A stretch of DNA of 64,000 bases from Roseateles amylovorans. Its GTDB lineage: Bacteria; Pseudomonadota; Gammaproteobacteria; Burkholderiales; Burkholderiaceae_C. Numbering within the stretch: position 1 is the first letter of the stretch; each line of letters opens with the position of its first letter. The notes under the pieces were generated by a model, which had not been told where the DNA came from, made no database searches, and worked only from the letters and a program-made list of their open reading frames with translations. This document shows positions 47,346-55,189 of the stretch, in pieces. The DNA lies in contig NZ_CP104562.2 in assembly GCF_025398155.2 (NCBI RefSeq), forward strand, positions 4,588,001 through 4,652,000, given 5' to 3'. The translations under genes were made by a program, and so were the position numbers.

Positions 47346-48536
47346 ATGACCGCACCCGCCGCCCCCCATCCGTCCGCCTCGACGCAGCCGCTCATCCGCG
47401 TCGATGACGATCCCTCCGCCTTGCCTCGCGAGGCCTGGAATGCCTTGCTGGCGCAATCGCCGCTGCCCTCGCCGTTCATGCGGCTGGAGTATCTGGAAGC
47501 GATGCAGTCCTCAGGATCCGCGGTGCCCAAGACCGGCTGGCAGGCGCAATTCCTGAGCGTCTGGGAGGGCGACGAGCTGATCGCCGCCTGCCCGGCCTAT
47601 CTGAAGGGCCACTCCTACGGCGAATATGTCTTCGACTGGGCCTGGGCCGACGCCTACCAGCGCAACGGCCTGGACTACTACCCCAAGCTGCTGGTGGCCG
47701 TGCCGTTCACGCCGGTCCCTGGCAGTCGCCTGCTGGCGCGCGACGACGAGGCCCGCAGCTGGCTGGTCAAGGGCTTGCGCGCGTTGTCGCAGCGGCTGGA
47801 GGCGTCGTCGGTGCATGTGCTCTTTGGCGATGCGCAGGACCAACGCGCCATGGCCGCTGACGGTTGGCTCGCGCGACAGCAGGTGCAATTCCACTGGACC
47901 GGCGACGGCCAACCGCGCAGCTTCGCCGATTACCTGCAGACGCTGCAGCGCGAGAAGCGCAAGAAGATCCAGCAGGAGCAGCGCCGGGTGGCGGACGCCG
48001 GCATCCGTTTCGAGACCCTGCGCGGTGCCGAGATCAGCGAGGACGACTGGGACTTTTTCTACCAGTGCTACACGCTCACCTACCTCGCGCACCGCAATAA
48101 GCCCTACCTGAAGCGCGAGTTCTTCACCCGCATGGCGCAGGACCTGCCCGCCCACTGGGTCATGTTCATCGCCCGGGACGCGCAGGGTGAACGGGTCGCG
48201 GCCTCGCTCATTGCGATTGATGCGGCACTCAAGGCGGCCTATGGCCGCTACTGGGGGTCGATCCGCTACATCCCCAATCTGCACTTTGACGCGTGCTACT
48301 ACCAGCCGCTCGCCTGGTGTCTGCAGAACGGATGGATGCGATTTGAAGGCGGCGCGCAGGGCGAGCACAAGATGGCGCGCGGTCTGCTGCCGGTGGCCAC
48401 CCATTCATCGCATTGGCTGGCGCATCCGCAGTTCCGGGAGGCCGTGGCCGACTTCCTCGCGCGGGAGGGCGAGGCGATGGAGGAATACATCGATGAGCTG
48501 GAGCGGCATCAGCCGTTCAAGGGTGAGCCGGGGTAG
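47346..48536 (+). CDS. GNAT-fold acyltransferase of the DUF482 type
   Basis: A 396-residue protein annotated in relatives as peptidoglycan biosynthesis/recognition or GNAT family. Signs: SPLPSPFMRLEYLEAMQSSGSA, the KGHSYGEYVFDWAWADAYQRNGLDYYPKLLVAVPFTPVPGSRLL block, KRKKIQQEQRRV, and WGSIRYIPNLHFDACYYQPLAWCLQNGWMRFEGGAQGEHKMARGL, typical of DUF482. No signal peptide, so cytoplasmic. It is divergent from nadE with a 101-bp gap. The acyl donor and acceptor are not known. Confidence 0.88.
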   Translation: MTAPAAPHPSASTQPLIRVDDDPSALPREAWNALLAQSPLPSPFMRLEYLEAMQSSGSAVPKTGWQAQFLSVWEGDELIAACPAYLKGHSYGEYVFDWAWADAYQRNGLDYYPKLLVAVPFTPVPGSRLLARDDEARSWLVKGLRALSQRLEASSVHVLFGDAQDQRAMAADGWLARQQVQFHWTGDGQPRSFADYLQTLQREKRKKIQQEQRRVADAGIRFETLRGAEISEDDWDFFYQCYTLTYLAHRNKPYLKREFFTRMAQDLPAHWVMFIARDAQGERVAASLIAIDAALKAAYGRYWGSIRYIPNLHFDACYYQPLAWCLQNGWMRFEGGAQGEHKMARGLLPVATHSSHWLAHPQFREAVADFLAREGEAMEEYIDELERHQPFKGEPG

Positions 48537-48665
48537 CGTGCCGATGGCGCCATTGGCAGAGACGCCGCAGCAGCCATTTCATCGGCCGTTCGGAGGAACT
48601 GCTGGATGGACGCCCTGCTGGCAACTGCAGGCTTGAAACTGCCGATCTTCAGCAGGGCATCGTAT

Positions 48666-48851
48666 TCAGGGGGCCTTGGCACGAATGGCTTCCATCAAGT
48701 CGACGCGAGCACCGTTCTTGATGGCTGCCAGCACCGGATCATCCGCCGCCCAATCGATGGGCCTGTAGACGTTGGCATGCACCGAACGTCCGAGTGCGAT
48801 TTGTTTTCCGGTGGCCGCGGCCCCAATGGCGGGAACAAGTTTTGCGGAAGC
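48666..48851 (-). pseudogene. Gene fragment, possible nucleotidyltransferase-like C-terminus
   Basis: An open frame of 61 codons without a start at the 5' end, reading KLVPAIGAAATGKQIALGRS then VHANVYRPIDWAADDPVLAA and ending MEAIRAKAP. The pattern LGR.V...VY....W....D.VL..I..G.R.DL resembles the tail of MNT-type nucleotidyltransferase (TA-associated) proteins. It begins just after the stop of the 119-residue membrane protein gene, as if truncated by a rearrangement. The rest of the 48537-48874 gap holds nothing recognisable. The family call is tentative. Confidence 0.35.
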
Positions 48852-48874
48852 TCATGCAGTCTATTCAGGAGCAC

Positions 48875-49234
48875 TCAACGCGTCACCCACGCTGCCAAGG
48901 CCAGCGCGCAAAAGATCCCCAGATTGAGCTTGGGCTCCCAGTACGGCATGAACAAGAAGGTGATGGCCCACCACCCCAGGCCCGCCAGCAGCGTGAGCGC
49001 CAGCACCGAGTGATCCGCCACGAGCGGCATGGCGCGCCAAGCGAGCAGCAGACCCAATAGGCCGAACGCCACCTGGCCCAGCGAGAACGCGGTATGCAGG
49101 CCGTAATACAGCGTCGTCTCCGGACCCGGCGGATGCTTTCCTCGGACAACGTGAGAGACGACGTCCACGAGGAAGTGCAGGGTCCCGCTCAGCGCCAGCC
49201 AGCCATACGTGGCGTAGATCAGATATTTGTTCAT
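48875..49234 (-). CDS. Small four-helix membrane protein, unknown function
   Basis: A 119-residue very hydrophobic protein with four predicted membrane segments (YGWLALSGTLHFLVDVV, GLHTAFSLGQVAFGLLGLLLAWRA, SVLALTLLAGLGWWAITFLF, LGIFCALALAAW). A His-rich first pair of helices (LHFLVDVVSHVVRGKH) is notable. I do not recognise the family beyond a generic inner-membrane protein. It is 16 bp upstream of the next minus-strand gene's stop (49251), so both may share a transcript. Confidence 0.7.
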   Translation of the reverse strand: MNKYLIYATYGWLALSGTLHFLVDVVSHVVRGKHPPGPETTLYYGLHTAFSLGQVAFGLLGLLLAWRAMPLVADHSVLALTLLAGLGWWAITFLFMPYWEPKLNLGIFCALALAAWVTR

Positions 49235-49250
49235 GAGGGTTGATGGCCAT

Positions 49251-50234
49251 TCATGCGTGGACGCTCGAGGCGAAGCGGGTGGCGGGCGCCCGCGACAGAA
49301 TGGGCTGCCACGTCTGCCGCCATTCGCTGAGCGCTGCGCTGTCGTCTCGGAAAGTCAGATCCAGGAACGCCAGCGCCAGGTCCGCGGTGGCCGACTTGAC
49401 CTGAGGATTCAAGGTGGCGCCACCGGTCAGAGAGCGGTCGGTGAAGATGCTGTGGGAGCCGCCGCGGAACACCGCGAGCAGCTTGCGCGGGTCGCCCACG
49501 GCATCGAACACGGCCAAACGGTCGGCCGCGCCCGAGCGATAGCCGGGAATCTCGATCACGTCGTCGGTGGCGGTGACATGCAGCGTCGGGATGGACACCG
49601 GACTCAGCACCGCAGCCAGATCGGTCTCGCCATAGAACGGCGGCGCAGAGATGACGACCGCCGCAGCGAAGCGGGGATCCTGGCAGTTGACCAATCGGCC
49701 CTGCCTCATCACCTGCGCGCCAATCGACAGCAAGGTCGTGTTGGCGCCATACGAATGACCTGCGGCCACCAGCCTGCGCGGGTCCACTGCCGCACCCCAC
49801 GCCCCGGTCTGCGCGGAGAGCATCTGGTCCAGGGCGAAGCGCACATCGGCCGCGCGAGCGATGGCTTCGCTTTCCTGGGCCGCCGCCTGCAGCCGCCCCA
49901 CCACCCCGAACGGGTTGCCGCGCCAGACGGCTGCATCGCTGCCGATGTGCTGGACGTGGAGACTGGCCACACCATGCGACGACCAATGCTTGCCCAGGTA
50001 GCTGTAGCCCTGGCGAGACCCCCCGATGCCGTGCGAGAACACCACCAGCGGTACCGACGCGTTCGCTGGGGCGTCCGGCCAGTACAGCCGAGACGGGACG
50101 GCCCGCGCCCGCGCCGCATCCACCCAGTCGAAGTCGATGACGCGGTATCGCGGCCGCTCAGCCTGTGCCCGCACCGCGCGAGGCAGCGGCAGCGCCGCAG
50201 CCAGCAGCAGCGCACTCAACTGCCGGCGACGCAC
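49251..50234 (-). CDS. Exported alpha/beta hydrolase (PAF-acetylhydrolase/chlorophyllase-like)
   Basis: Serine hydrolase with an N-terminal signal peptide (RRRQLSALLLAAALPLPRAVRAQA). From the GTG at 50234 it has 327 residues. FSHGIGGSRQGYSYLGKHWSSHG is the oxyanion region; GHSYGANTTL contains the nucleophile; an Asp follows in TATDDVIEIPG and His in FRGGSHSIFTDRS. The frame is open to 50591 but the upstream part is the antisense of the SDR gene. It is 35 bp after the SDR stop, on the same strand. Substrate unknown; lipid or ester hydrolysis likely. Confidence 0.85.
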   Translation of the reverse strand: MRRRQLSALLLAAALPLPRAVRAQAERPRYRVIDFDWVDAARARAVPSRLYWPDAPANASVPLVVFSHGIGGSRQGYSYLGKHWSSHGVASLHVQHIGSDAAVWRGNPFGVVGRLQAAAQESEAIARAADVRFALDQMLSAQTGAWGAAVDPRRLVAAGHSYGANTTLLSIGAQVMRQGRLVNCQDPRFAAAVVISAPPFYGETDLAAVLSPVSIPTLHVTATDDVIEIPGYRSGAADRLAVFDAVGDPRKLLAVFRGGSHSIFTDRSLTGGATLNPQVKSATADLALAFLDLTFRDDSAALSEWRQTWQPILSRAPATRFASSVHA

Positions 50235-50269
50235 GTTGGAGACCGGCCCCGCCTCCGACGCTCCGGGCC

Positions 50270-51181
50270 TCAAAACCGGACTCCCGTCAGCCGCTCGGAC
50301 TCCACCCAGAGCCGCTTGGCATCGCGCTTGTTCAAGGCCTGCGTCGGCACCCGGGCCATGGTCGGATGACCGCGGGTCTCGCCCAGGCGGTCCGGCCCGT
50401 AGTACAGGCCGCCCTTGGCCTGCGGGGCGGTGGCCGCGAACAAGGTAGGCAGCGCGCCCTGCGCGGCCGGCTGGAACAGGAACCACAGGAAGCGGCGGAT
50501 CAAGGCCGGCGCGCTGCCAGGACCCGCGCCATTGGGCAGCAGATCGGTGCGCGCGATGCCGGGATGCGCGGCGATGCTCTGCACGCCCCATCCATTGGCT
50601 TCGCTCACACGTTGCAGCTCGAAGGCGAACATCAGACAGGCCAGCTTGGACTGGCCATAGGCGGCCATCGGCTGGTAGCGCCGATCGGACTGCAGATCGT
50701 CAAAGTGCAGCGCGCCGGAGCGGGCGGCCACGCTGGAGAGGGTCACCACCCGCGGATCGCGGCCCCGGCGCAGCAGCGGCAGCAGGCGCGCGGTCAGTGC
50801 AAAGTGGCCGAGGTAGTTGGTGCCGAACTGCAGCTCAAAACCGTCGGCGGTGCGCTCGCGTCGCGGTGGCGTCATCACGGCGGCGTTGTTGATCAGCAGG
50901 TCCACCGACCCGCGCGATCCGGCGAGCCGGGTCGCGAACCGTTCGATGCTGACCAGATCGGCCAGATCCAGAGCCTCGAAGCTCACCTCGCTGCCGGGAA
51001 CACTGCGCCGGATGGCGTCCACCGCCGCCGCCCCCTTCGTCGCATTCCTTCCTGCAATGACCACCTGCGCGCCGGCACGAGCCAGCGCCAATGCATCGTG
51101 AAACCCGAGGCCCCCAGTCCCGGTGACGACGGCCGTGCGGCCGATTTGAGAGGGGATGTCAGACACTGTCCAATGAGCCAT
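50270..51181 (-). CDS. SDR family oxidoreductase (retinol-dehydrogenase-like)
   Basis: A 303-residue SDR. The cofactor loop is VTGTGGLGFHDALALARAGAQVVIAGRN, with the Arg typical for NADPH; NNAAVM; FGTNYLGHFALTARLLPLL; catalytic Ser in LSSVAA and Tyr/Lys in YGQSKLA. The architecture resembles the human retinol-dehydrogenase/WWOX-like SDRs. It is divergent from a TetR gene; a 32-bp dyad in the shared promoter suggests repression by that TetR. Substrate unknown. Confidence 0.92.
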   Translation of the reverse strand: MAHWTVSDIPSQIGRTAVVTGTGGLGFHDALALARAGAQVVIAGRNATKGAAAVDAIRRSVPGSEVSFEALDLADLVSIERFATRLAGSRGSVDLLINNAAVMTPPRRERTADGFELQFGTNYLGHFALTARLLPLLRRGRDPRVVTLSSVAARSGALHFDDLQSDRRYQPMAAYGQSKLACLMFAFELQRVSEANGWGVQSIAAHPGIARTDLLPNGAGPGSAPALIRRFLWFLFQPAAQGALPTLFAATAPQAKGGLYYGPDRLGETRGHPTMARVPTQALNKRDAKRLWVESERLTGVRF

Positions 51182-51218
51182 GATGAACCACCAAGGTAAA
51201 CTAGGTGCATTAATTTTT

Positions 51219-51250
51219 GCACCGAGTGCAGTTTATAGTGCACTCGGTGC
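51219..51250. promoter_or_regulatory. Operator dyad between the SDR and TetR genes
   Basis: GCACCGAGTGCA (51219-51230) and TGCACTCGGTGC (51239-51250) are exact reverse complements with 8 bp between; each half is itself a partial dyad TGCAC..GTGCA. It lies in the 90-bp divergent promoter next to an A/T-rich patch, 22 bases before the tetR start. Likely two TetR dimers bind and control both genes. Confidence 0.75.
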
Positions 51251-51271
51251 GTTCACGCAAGACCCTTCGTC

Positions 51272-51904
51272 ATGTCGGAACTTCCCTCCCCCGCCCCCTC
51301 CATCGCCGATGACTCCGACGATGCGTCGTCTGAAGGCCTGAGAGCGCGCAAGCGTCGCGAGACGCGCATCCGCATTGCCGAGACCGCCCTGCGCCTGTTC
51401 CTCAGCGATGGCTTCGACGGCACCACGCTGGACGTCATCGCCGAGGCATCGGGCATTTCCCGACGCACCTTCTTCTCCTACTTCAAGTCCAAGGACGACA
51501 TCCTGCTGTTCTGGCAGGACGCCCACTGGCGCGCCATCTACGACGACGTGCTGAAGACGTCGCCGGACGCCTCCCCGCTGCAGGCGGTGCGAGACATCAT
51601 GGTCAAGCACATGGCCCGCTACACGACCGAGGAGATGGTGGCCATCGACACCCTGATGCGGTCCAGCCCCACCCTCATGTCGCGCAAGCAGGCCTTCTAC
51701 GGCGAGCAGGAGCAGGCGCTCTTCGGCAAGCTCTGCGAGGTGTGGCGCCAACCCGAGCGGCGCCCGGCGCTGCGCTTGGTGGCCATGGTGTCGATGGGCG
51801 CCATGCGACTGACCACCCAGACCTGGAATGAGCTGCCCAGTCCTCGCAAGCCGATGGCCAAGTTGCTTCGCGAGACCTTCGAGAGCTTGAAGTCGGAGCT
51901 GTGA
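51272..51904 (+). CDS. TetR/AcrR family transcriptional regulator
   Basis: A 210-residue regulator. N-terminal HTH TETALRLFLSDGFDGTTLDVIAEASGISRRTFFSYFKSKDDILLFW is canonical (about 35-80). The ligand-binding C-terminal domain is not classifiable by eye. The N-terminus is acidic and Ser-rich. Divergent from an SDR gene with a clear dyad in between. The stop codon lies in the first unit of a 14-bp tandem array that extends past the gene. Confidence 0.93.
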   Translation: MSELPSPAPSIADDSDDASSEGLRARKRRETRIRIAETALRLFLSDGFDGTTLDVIAEASGISRRTFFSYFKSKDDILLFWQDAHWRAIYDDVLKTSPDASPLQAVRDIMVKHMARYTTEEMVAIDTLMRSSPTLMSRKQAFYGEQEQALFGKLCEVWRQPERRPALRLVAMVSMGAMRLTTQTWNELPSPRKPMAKLLRETFESLKSEL

Positions 51905-51995
51905 CGGCCGAGCTGTGAAGTCGGCGCTGTGAGGTCGGCGCTGTGAGGTCAGCGCTGTCAACTTCAGGCCGTGAGGTCGGCGCAGTGATGCCCAG
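51898..51995. repeat. 14-bp tandem array starting in the tetR stop
   Basis: Seven consecutive 14-bp units: GCTGTGACGGCCGA, GCTGTGAAGTCGGC, GCTGTGAGGTCGGC, GCTGTGAGGTCAGC, GCTGTCAACTTCAG, GCCGTGAGGTCGGC and GCAGTGATGCCCAG. Each of the first four holds a TGA; the first is the tetR stop. The array fills most of the gap before the dps-like gene. Confidence 0.65.
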
Positions 51996-52060
51996 TGCCG
52001 AGGCCAGGAGCGAGGCTTGCCCTACCAGCGGTCACCTTTCCTCCCGATTTGGAGATCCGC

Positions 52061-52675
52061 ATGGCTACGAAGAAGAAGTCCTCGCCGAAGACTGGCCGCG
52101 TCGATGCCGCGCACGCCGCCACCACGCCCACCATCAGCAAATCGCCTCAAGGGCAGTCGCAGGAGACCCAGCGTTATGGCGACGTGGTCAAGATGCCGCA
52201 CGGCCTCTCGGAAGCCGTGGTGAAGAAGAGCGTGGCCTCGCTCAACCAGGTGCTGGCCGACACCATCACCCTGCGCGACATGTACAAGAAGCATCACTGG
52301 CAGGTGGTCGGCCCCACCTTCAACCAGCTGCATCTGCTGTTCGACAAGCATTTCGAAGCCCAGGTCGAACTCGTCGACCTGCTGGCCGAGCGCATCCAGA
52401 TCCTCGGCGGTGTCGCCCTGGCCATGGCGCCGGACATTGCCGAAGAGACCCGCATTCCTCGCCCGCCCCGCGGTCGCGAACCCGCCACCGTCCAGCTCAG
52501 CCGGCTGATCGAGGCGCACACCATGATCCTGACCTATGCCCGCGAGCATGCCGAAAAGGCCAGCGATGCCGGCGACGCGGGCACCGATGACCTGCTGGTC
52601 AGCGACGTGGTGCGGACCAACGAGCTGCAGGTGTGGTTCCTGTCCGAGCATCTGGTGGCGGCTTCGCCGATCTGA
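52061..52675 (+). CDS. Dps/ferritin-like DNA-protection protein
   Basis: A 204-residue Dps-type protein from the ATG at 52061 (GGAG seven bases upstream). Dodecameric Dps proteins store iron and shield DNA. The ferroxidase-site motif is present: YKKHHWQVVGPTFNQLHLLFDKHFEAQVELVDLLAERIQILGG. A Lys/Ser-rich N-terminal extension (MATKKKSSPKTGR) is a likely DNA-binding tail. An insert RIPRPPRGREP before the fourth helix is typical for the Burkholderiales branch. Monocistronic, followed by a DUF3606 gene. Confidence 0.93.
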   Translation: MATKKKSSPKTGRVDAAHAATTPTISKSPQGQSQETQRYGDVVKMPHGLSEAVVKKSVASLNQVLADTITLRDMYKKHHWQVVGPTFNQLHLLFDKHFEAQVELVDLLAERIQILGGVALAMAPDIAEETRIPRPPRGREPATVQLSRLIEAHTMILTYAREHAEKASDAGDAGTDDLLVSDVVRTNELQVWFLSEHLVAASPI

Positions 52676-52781
52676 CGCCGGCCGCGCCAACGCGCTCGCC
52701 GCCAGCCCCTTCCCTCGCGCCGCAACGCACTTGGGAAGGGGCTCGCCGCCCTTGGTTAGATCCCGTCCCGAGGAGACCGAC

Positions 52782-52967
52782 GTGAGTGACGACAAGACGA
52801 AGACCGGCAACCAGGACCGCAGCCGAATCAACCTCAGCGAAGACTACGAGGTCCGCTACTGGAGCTCGAAATTCGGCGTGACCGCGGAGCAGCTCGAAGC
52901 GGCGGTCCAGGCCGTGGGCAACAGCGCCGCCGCCGTGCAAGCGCATTTGAAGAACGCCGCGCAGTGA
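52782..52967 (+). CDS. DUF3606 family small protein
   Basis: A 61-residue protein starting with GTG at 52782 behind a clear AGGAG. SDDKTKTGNQDRSRINLSEDYEVRYWSSKFGVTAEQLEAAVQAVG is a good match for DUF3606: a disordered Asp/Lys start, the INLSEDYEVRYW helix and a small three-helix domain. Such proteins often lie near stress and Dps-type genes. Function unknown. Confidence 0.85.
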   Translation: MSDDKTKTGNQDRSRINLSEDYEVRYWSSKFGVTAEQLEAAVQAVGNSAAAVQAHLKNAAQ

Positions 52968-53013
52968 GCGGCGCCGGCCGAGCTGACCGCGCGACCTGAA
53001 GTCACGGCAGCAT

Positions 53014-53057
53014 CACGGTCGCACCACGGTCGCACCACGGTCGCATGGCCGTCGCAC
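53014..53057. repeat. 11-bp tandem repeat
   Basis: CACGGTCGCAC occurs at 53014-53024 and 53025-53035; CACGGTCGCAT follows at 53036-53046 and the related GGCCGTCGCAC at 53047-53057. It lies in the gap before the M14 peptidase gene. Confidence 0.6.
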
Positions 53058-53169
53058 AGCCCCACTGCGCGCGATGCAGACCTGCGCTCTAATGGCAGCC
53101 ACTGTCGACCGCATCGGTCCTGCAGCGACGCAGGGCCCGCCTGGCCGACGCTCATCTGCGAGAGCCCTC

Positions 53170-54090
53170 ATGACCCTTCCCCGCTTCTATCCGATTGGTA
53201 CTCCCGGCGTGCCCTGGGGTGAGCCTGAGCGCACCGCCTGGCGCGAGCGGCAGGTGCGTTCACGACGTTACGACGAGGACGTCGTGGCCCGTGTCGATGC
53301 CATGGCCGATCGGTTTGAGGTCGTCCGCTATGGCCAACTCCGCTATGGGCCTGACGACTTTGCGTTGATGGCGCTGAAGTCCCGCCCTTGGCGTGCGGAC
53401 CTGCCGGTGGCCCTGGTCACCGGCGGCGTGCATGGCTACGAGACCAGCGGCGTGCTGGGCGCGCTCGAGTTCGCCGAATCGCATGCCGCCGCTTACGAGG
53501 ACCGTGTGAACCTGCTGATCGCGCCGTGCGTGAGCCCGTGGGCGTATGAGCGCATCTGCCGCTGGAACTATCACGCCATCGATCCCAATCGTCAGTTCGG
53601 CGCCAGCCGTGAGTCGGAAGAAGCCAGCGCCCTGATCGCCCTGGGCACGCCCTACCTCGGCCAGTTCCTGCTGCACATCGATCTGCACGAGACCACCGAC
53701 ACCGACGCCAGCGAGTTCGATCCCGCCAAGGCCGCCCGCGATGGCGGCCAGCCCCAACGCGATTCGATTCCGGACGGCTTCTACCTGGTGGGCAACAGCG
53801 AGGGTTTCCGGCGTGACTTCCATGAGGCGGTCATCGCCGCGGTCGAGCAGGTGACCCACATTGCACCGCCCGACGCCGCCGGTCAGATCATCGGCTGTCC
53901 GGTCGTCGCCAAGGGCATCATCTCGTTTCCGGTGCGGCAGTCCGGCCTGTGCGAAGGCTTCACCGGCGCGACCTTCTCCACCACCACCGAGGTCTATCCG
54001 GACAGCCCACGCACCTCCCCGCAGGAATGCGTGAAGGCACAGGTGACCGCCGTGCGGGCCGCGCTCGACTTCGCCCTGGCCCACGCGTGA
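53170..54090 (+). CDS. M14 family metallocarboxypeptidase
   Basis: A cytoplasmic zinc carboxypeptidase of the M14/AspA-like branch, 306 residues. Zinc ligands are H and E in TGGVHGYETSG, with His in LLHIDLHETTDTD; NWH-like WNYHAIDPNRQFG carries the Arg/Asn for substrate carboxylate binding; catalytic Glu in TTTEVYPDSP. No signal peptide. The ATG at 53170 was used, since the frame further up (53074) shows no homology. The substrate (peptide, or an N-acyl amino acid as in succinylglutamate desuccinylase) is uncertain. Confidence 0.87.
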   Translation: MTLPRFYPIGTPGVPWGEPERTAWRERQVRSRRYDEDVVARVDAMADRFEVVRYGQLRYGPDDFALMALKSRPWRADLPVALVTGGVHGYETSGVLGALEFAESHAAAYEDRVNLLIAPCVSPWAYERICRWNYHAIDPNRQFGASRESEEASALIALGTPYLGQFLLHIDLHETTDTDASEFDPAKAARDGGQPQRDSIPDGFYLVGNSEGFRRDFHEAVIAAVEQVTHIAPPDAAGQIIGCPVVAKGIISFPVRQSGLCEGFTGATFSTTTEVYPDSPRTSPQECVKAQVTAVRAALDFALAHA

Positions 54091-54102
54091 GCGCAGCGGG
54101 CC

Positions 54103-54906
54103 TTACGCCAACACCGCGTCCGCCTCAGCCTGTGGCCGCACGCCCAGCGGCAGCACGCACAGCGTGACCCCGTCCAGGGTCAGCACCAGACCCAACTGAG
54201 CGCCGATCTGCATCACGCCGCACCCGGTCGTCGGCGATGCGGGCGACGCCGCAGCATCTTCCCGCCCGGCCAACGCCCGCGCCCACTGCATCCGGACCGG
54301 ACGCTGGGTCAGCATGGCCCATAGCGACTGCGGATCGCGCTGGATCAGGGCCTGCGCAAACAGGCGGAATACCGTCTCCTCGCCGGCATCGAGCGCCTTG
54401 TCAGCCCGGGCCAGCGCGCCGTCCGCACCCTGCTGCACGCGCAGCAGCGCACGCCTGAGTTGTTGACGGCTCGCCGCTTCGGTGCGGCCGGTGGCGTGCG
54501 CAATTTCGGCATGCTCGATCTCGAACACCTCGCGCAGCAACAGCGCCGCGCCGTCCTCCGGAGCGAGTGTCGCCGCCAGCCACCGCAGCGCCTGCCGGGC
54601 CGCCTGCGACACGGCCGCCTCTTGCTCGGCCGAGGGTGCCATCCCCTCATGCCCCTGGCCATCCGCCGACATCGACCACTGCTGCATCCACTGGCGGCGT
54701 CGCAGCCGGTCCACCGCCAAGTGACGGACGACCGTCAGCAGCCAGGCCTGCGCAACATGGACACCCTCCGGTGCCGACTCCAGGCTGCGGACGTAGGCAT
54801 CCTGAACCGCATCCTCGGCGTCCATCGGTCCCAAGAGCCGGGCGGCGGCACGCACCAGGGCGCGGTGGTTGGCGTCCATGAGGAGCGGTGTCAGGTCGTC
54901 AGGCAT
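54103..54906 (-). CDS. SigJ-like ECF sigma factor with a C-terminal domain
   Basis: Sigma factor of 267 residues from the ATG at 54906. Region 2 (DAVQDAYVRSLESAPEGVHVAQAWLLTVVRHLAVDRLRRR) and region 4 (REVFEIEHAEIAHATGRTEAASRQQLRRALLRVQ) are followed by a ~100-residue C-terminal extension in the position of the SnoaL-like domain of SigJ/ECF41 factors, which acts as an in-built anti-sigma domain. The DPQS..AML part fits, but the rest is degenerate. It converges with the M14 gene. A heptanucleotide repeat lies 80 bases upstream of the start. Confidence 0.87.
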   Translation of the reverse strand: MPDDLTPLLMDANHRALVRAAARLLGPMDAEDAVQDAYVRSLESAPEGVHVAQAWLLTVVRHLAVDRLRRRQWMQQWSMSADGQGHEGMAPSAEQEAAVSQAARQALRWLAATLAPEDGAALLLREVFEIEHAEIAHATGRTEAASRQQLRRALLRVQQGADGALARADKALDAGEETVFRLFAQALIQRDPQSLWAMLTQRPVRMQWARALAGREDAAASPASPTTGCGVMQIGAQLGLVLTLDGVTLCVLPLGVRPQAEADAVLA

Positions 54907-54986
54907 GGGCGGAGCTTGCCACAAGGCGCGTGGGCAAGGCACTGCCCAGTGGCGTAGCGCCTGAACGATGCGTGACCGAGGGGAAT

Positions 54987-55086
54987 GGGAAGCGGGAAGC
55001 GGGAAGCGAGCGTTAGGCGTTAGGCGTTGGGCGTTAGGCGTTAGGCGTTGGGCGTTGGGCGTTGGGCGTTGGGCGTTGGGCGTTGG
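54987..55086. repeat. Heptanucleotide microsatellite, two types
   Basis: Three GGGAAGC units (54987-55007) are followed after two bases by eleven exact 7-bp steps of GCGTTAG/GCGTTGG (55010-55086). It lies between the divergent sigma-factor gene (start 54906) and the ClpP-like gene (start 55190), in the shared promoter region. Seven-bp units change spacing by non-multiples of the helical repeat when copy number slips. Confidence 0.85.
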
Positions 55087-55189
55087 CTTGTGCGTCGGGA
55101 AGTCTCGATTGAAAGAATGCGCAGCAGGCGTGTCACACCGGGGCACTCTCGTTCGTCAAGGCAGACGTTCAACCCCAAGGACCCCCTGA

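Noticed and set aside
48606..49013. 135-codon plus-strand frame with an ATG near 48606
   Set aside because: Runs antisense to the four-helix membrane protein and the remnant; no ribosome site and no family pattern.
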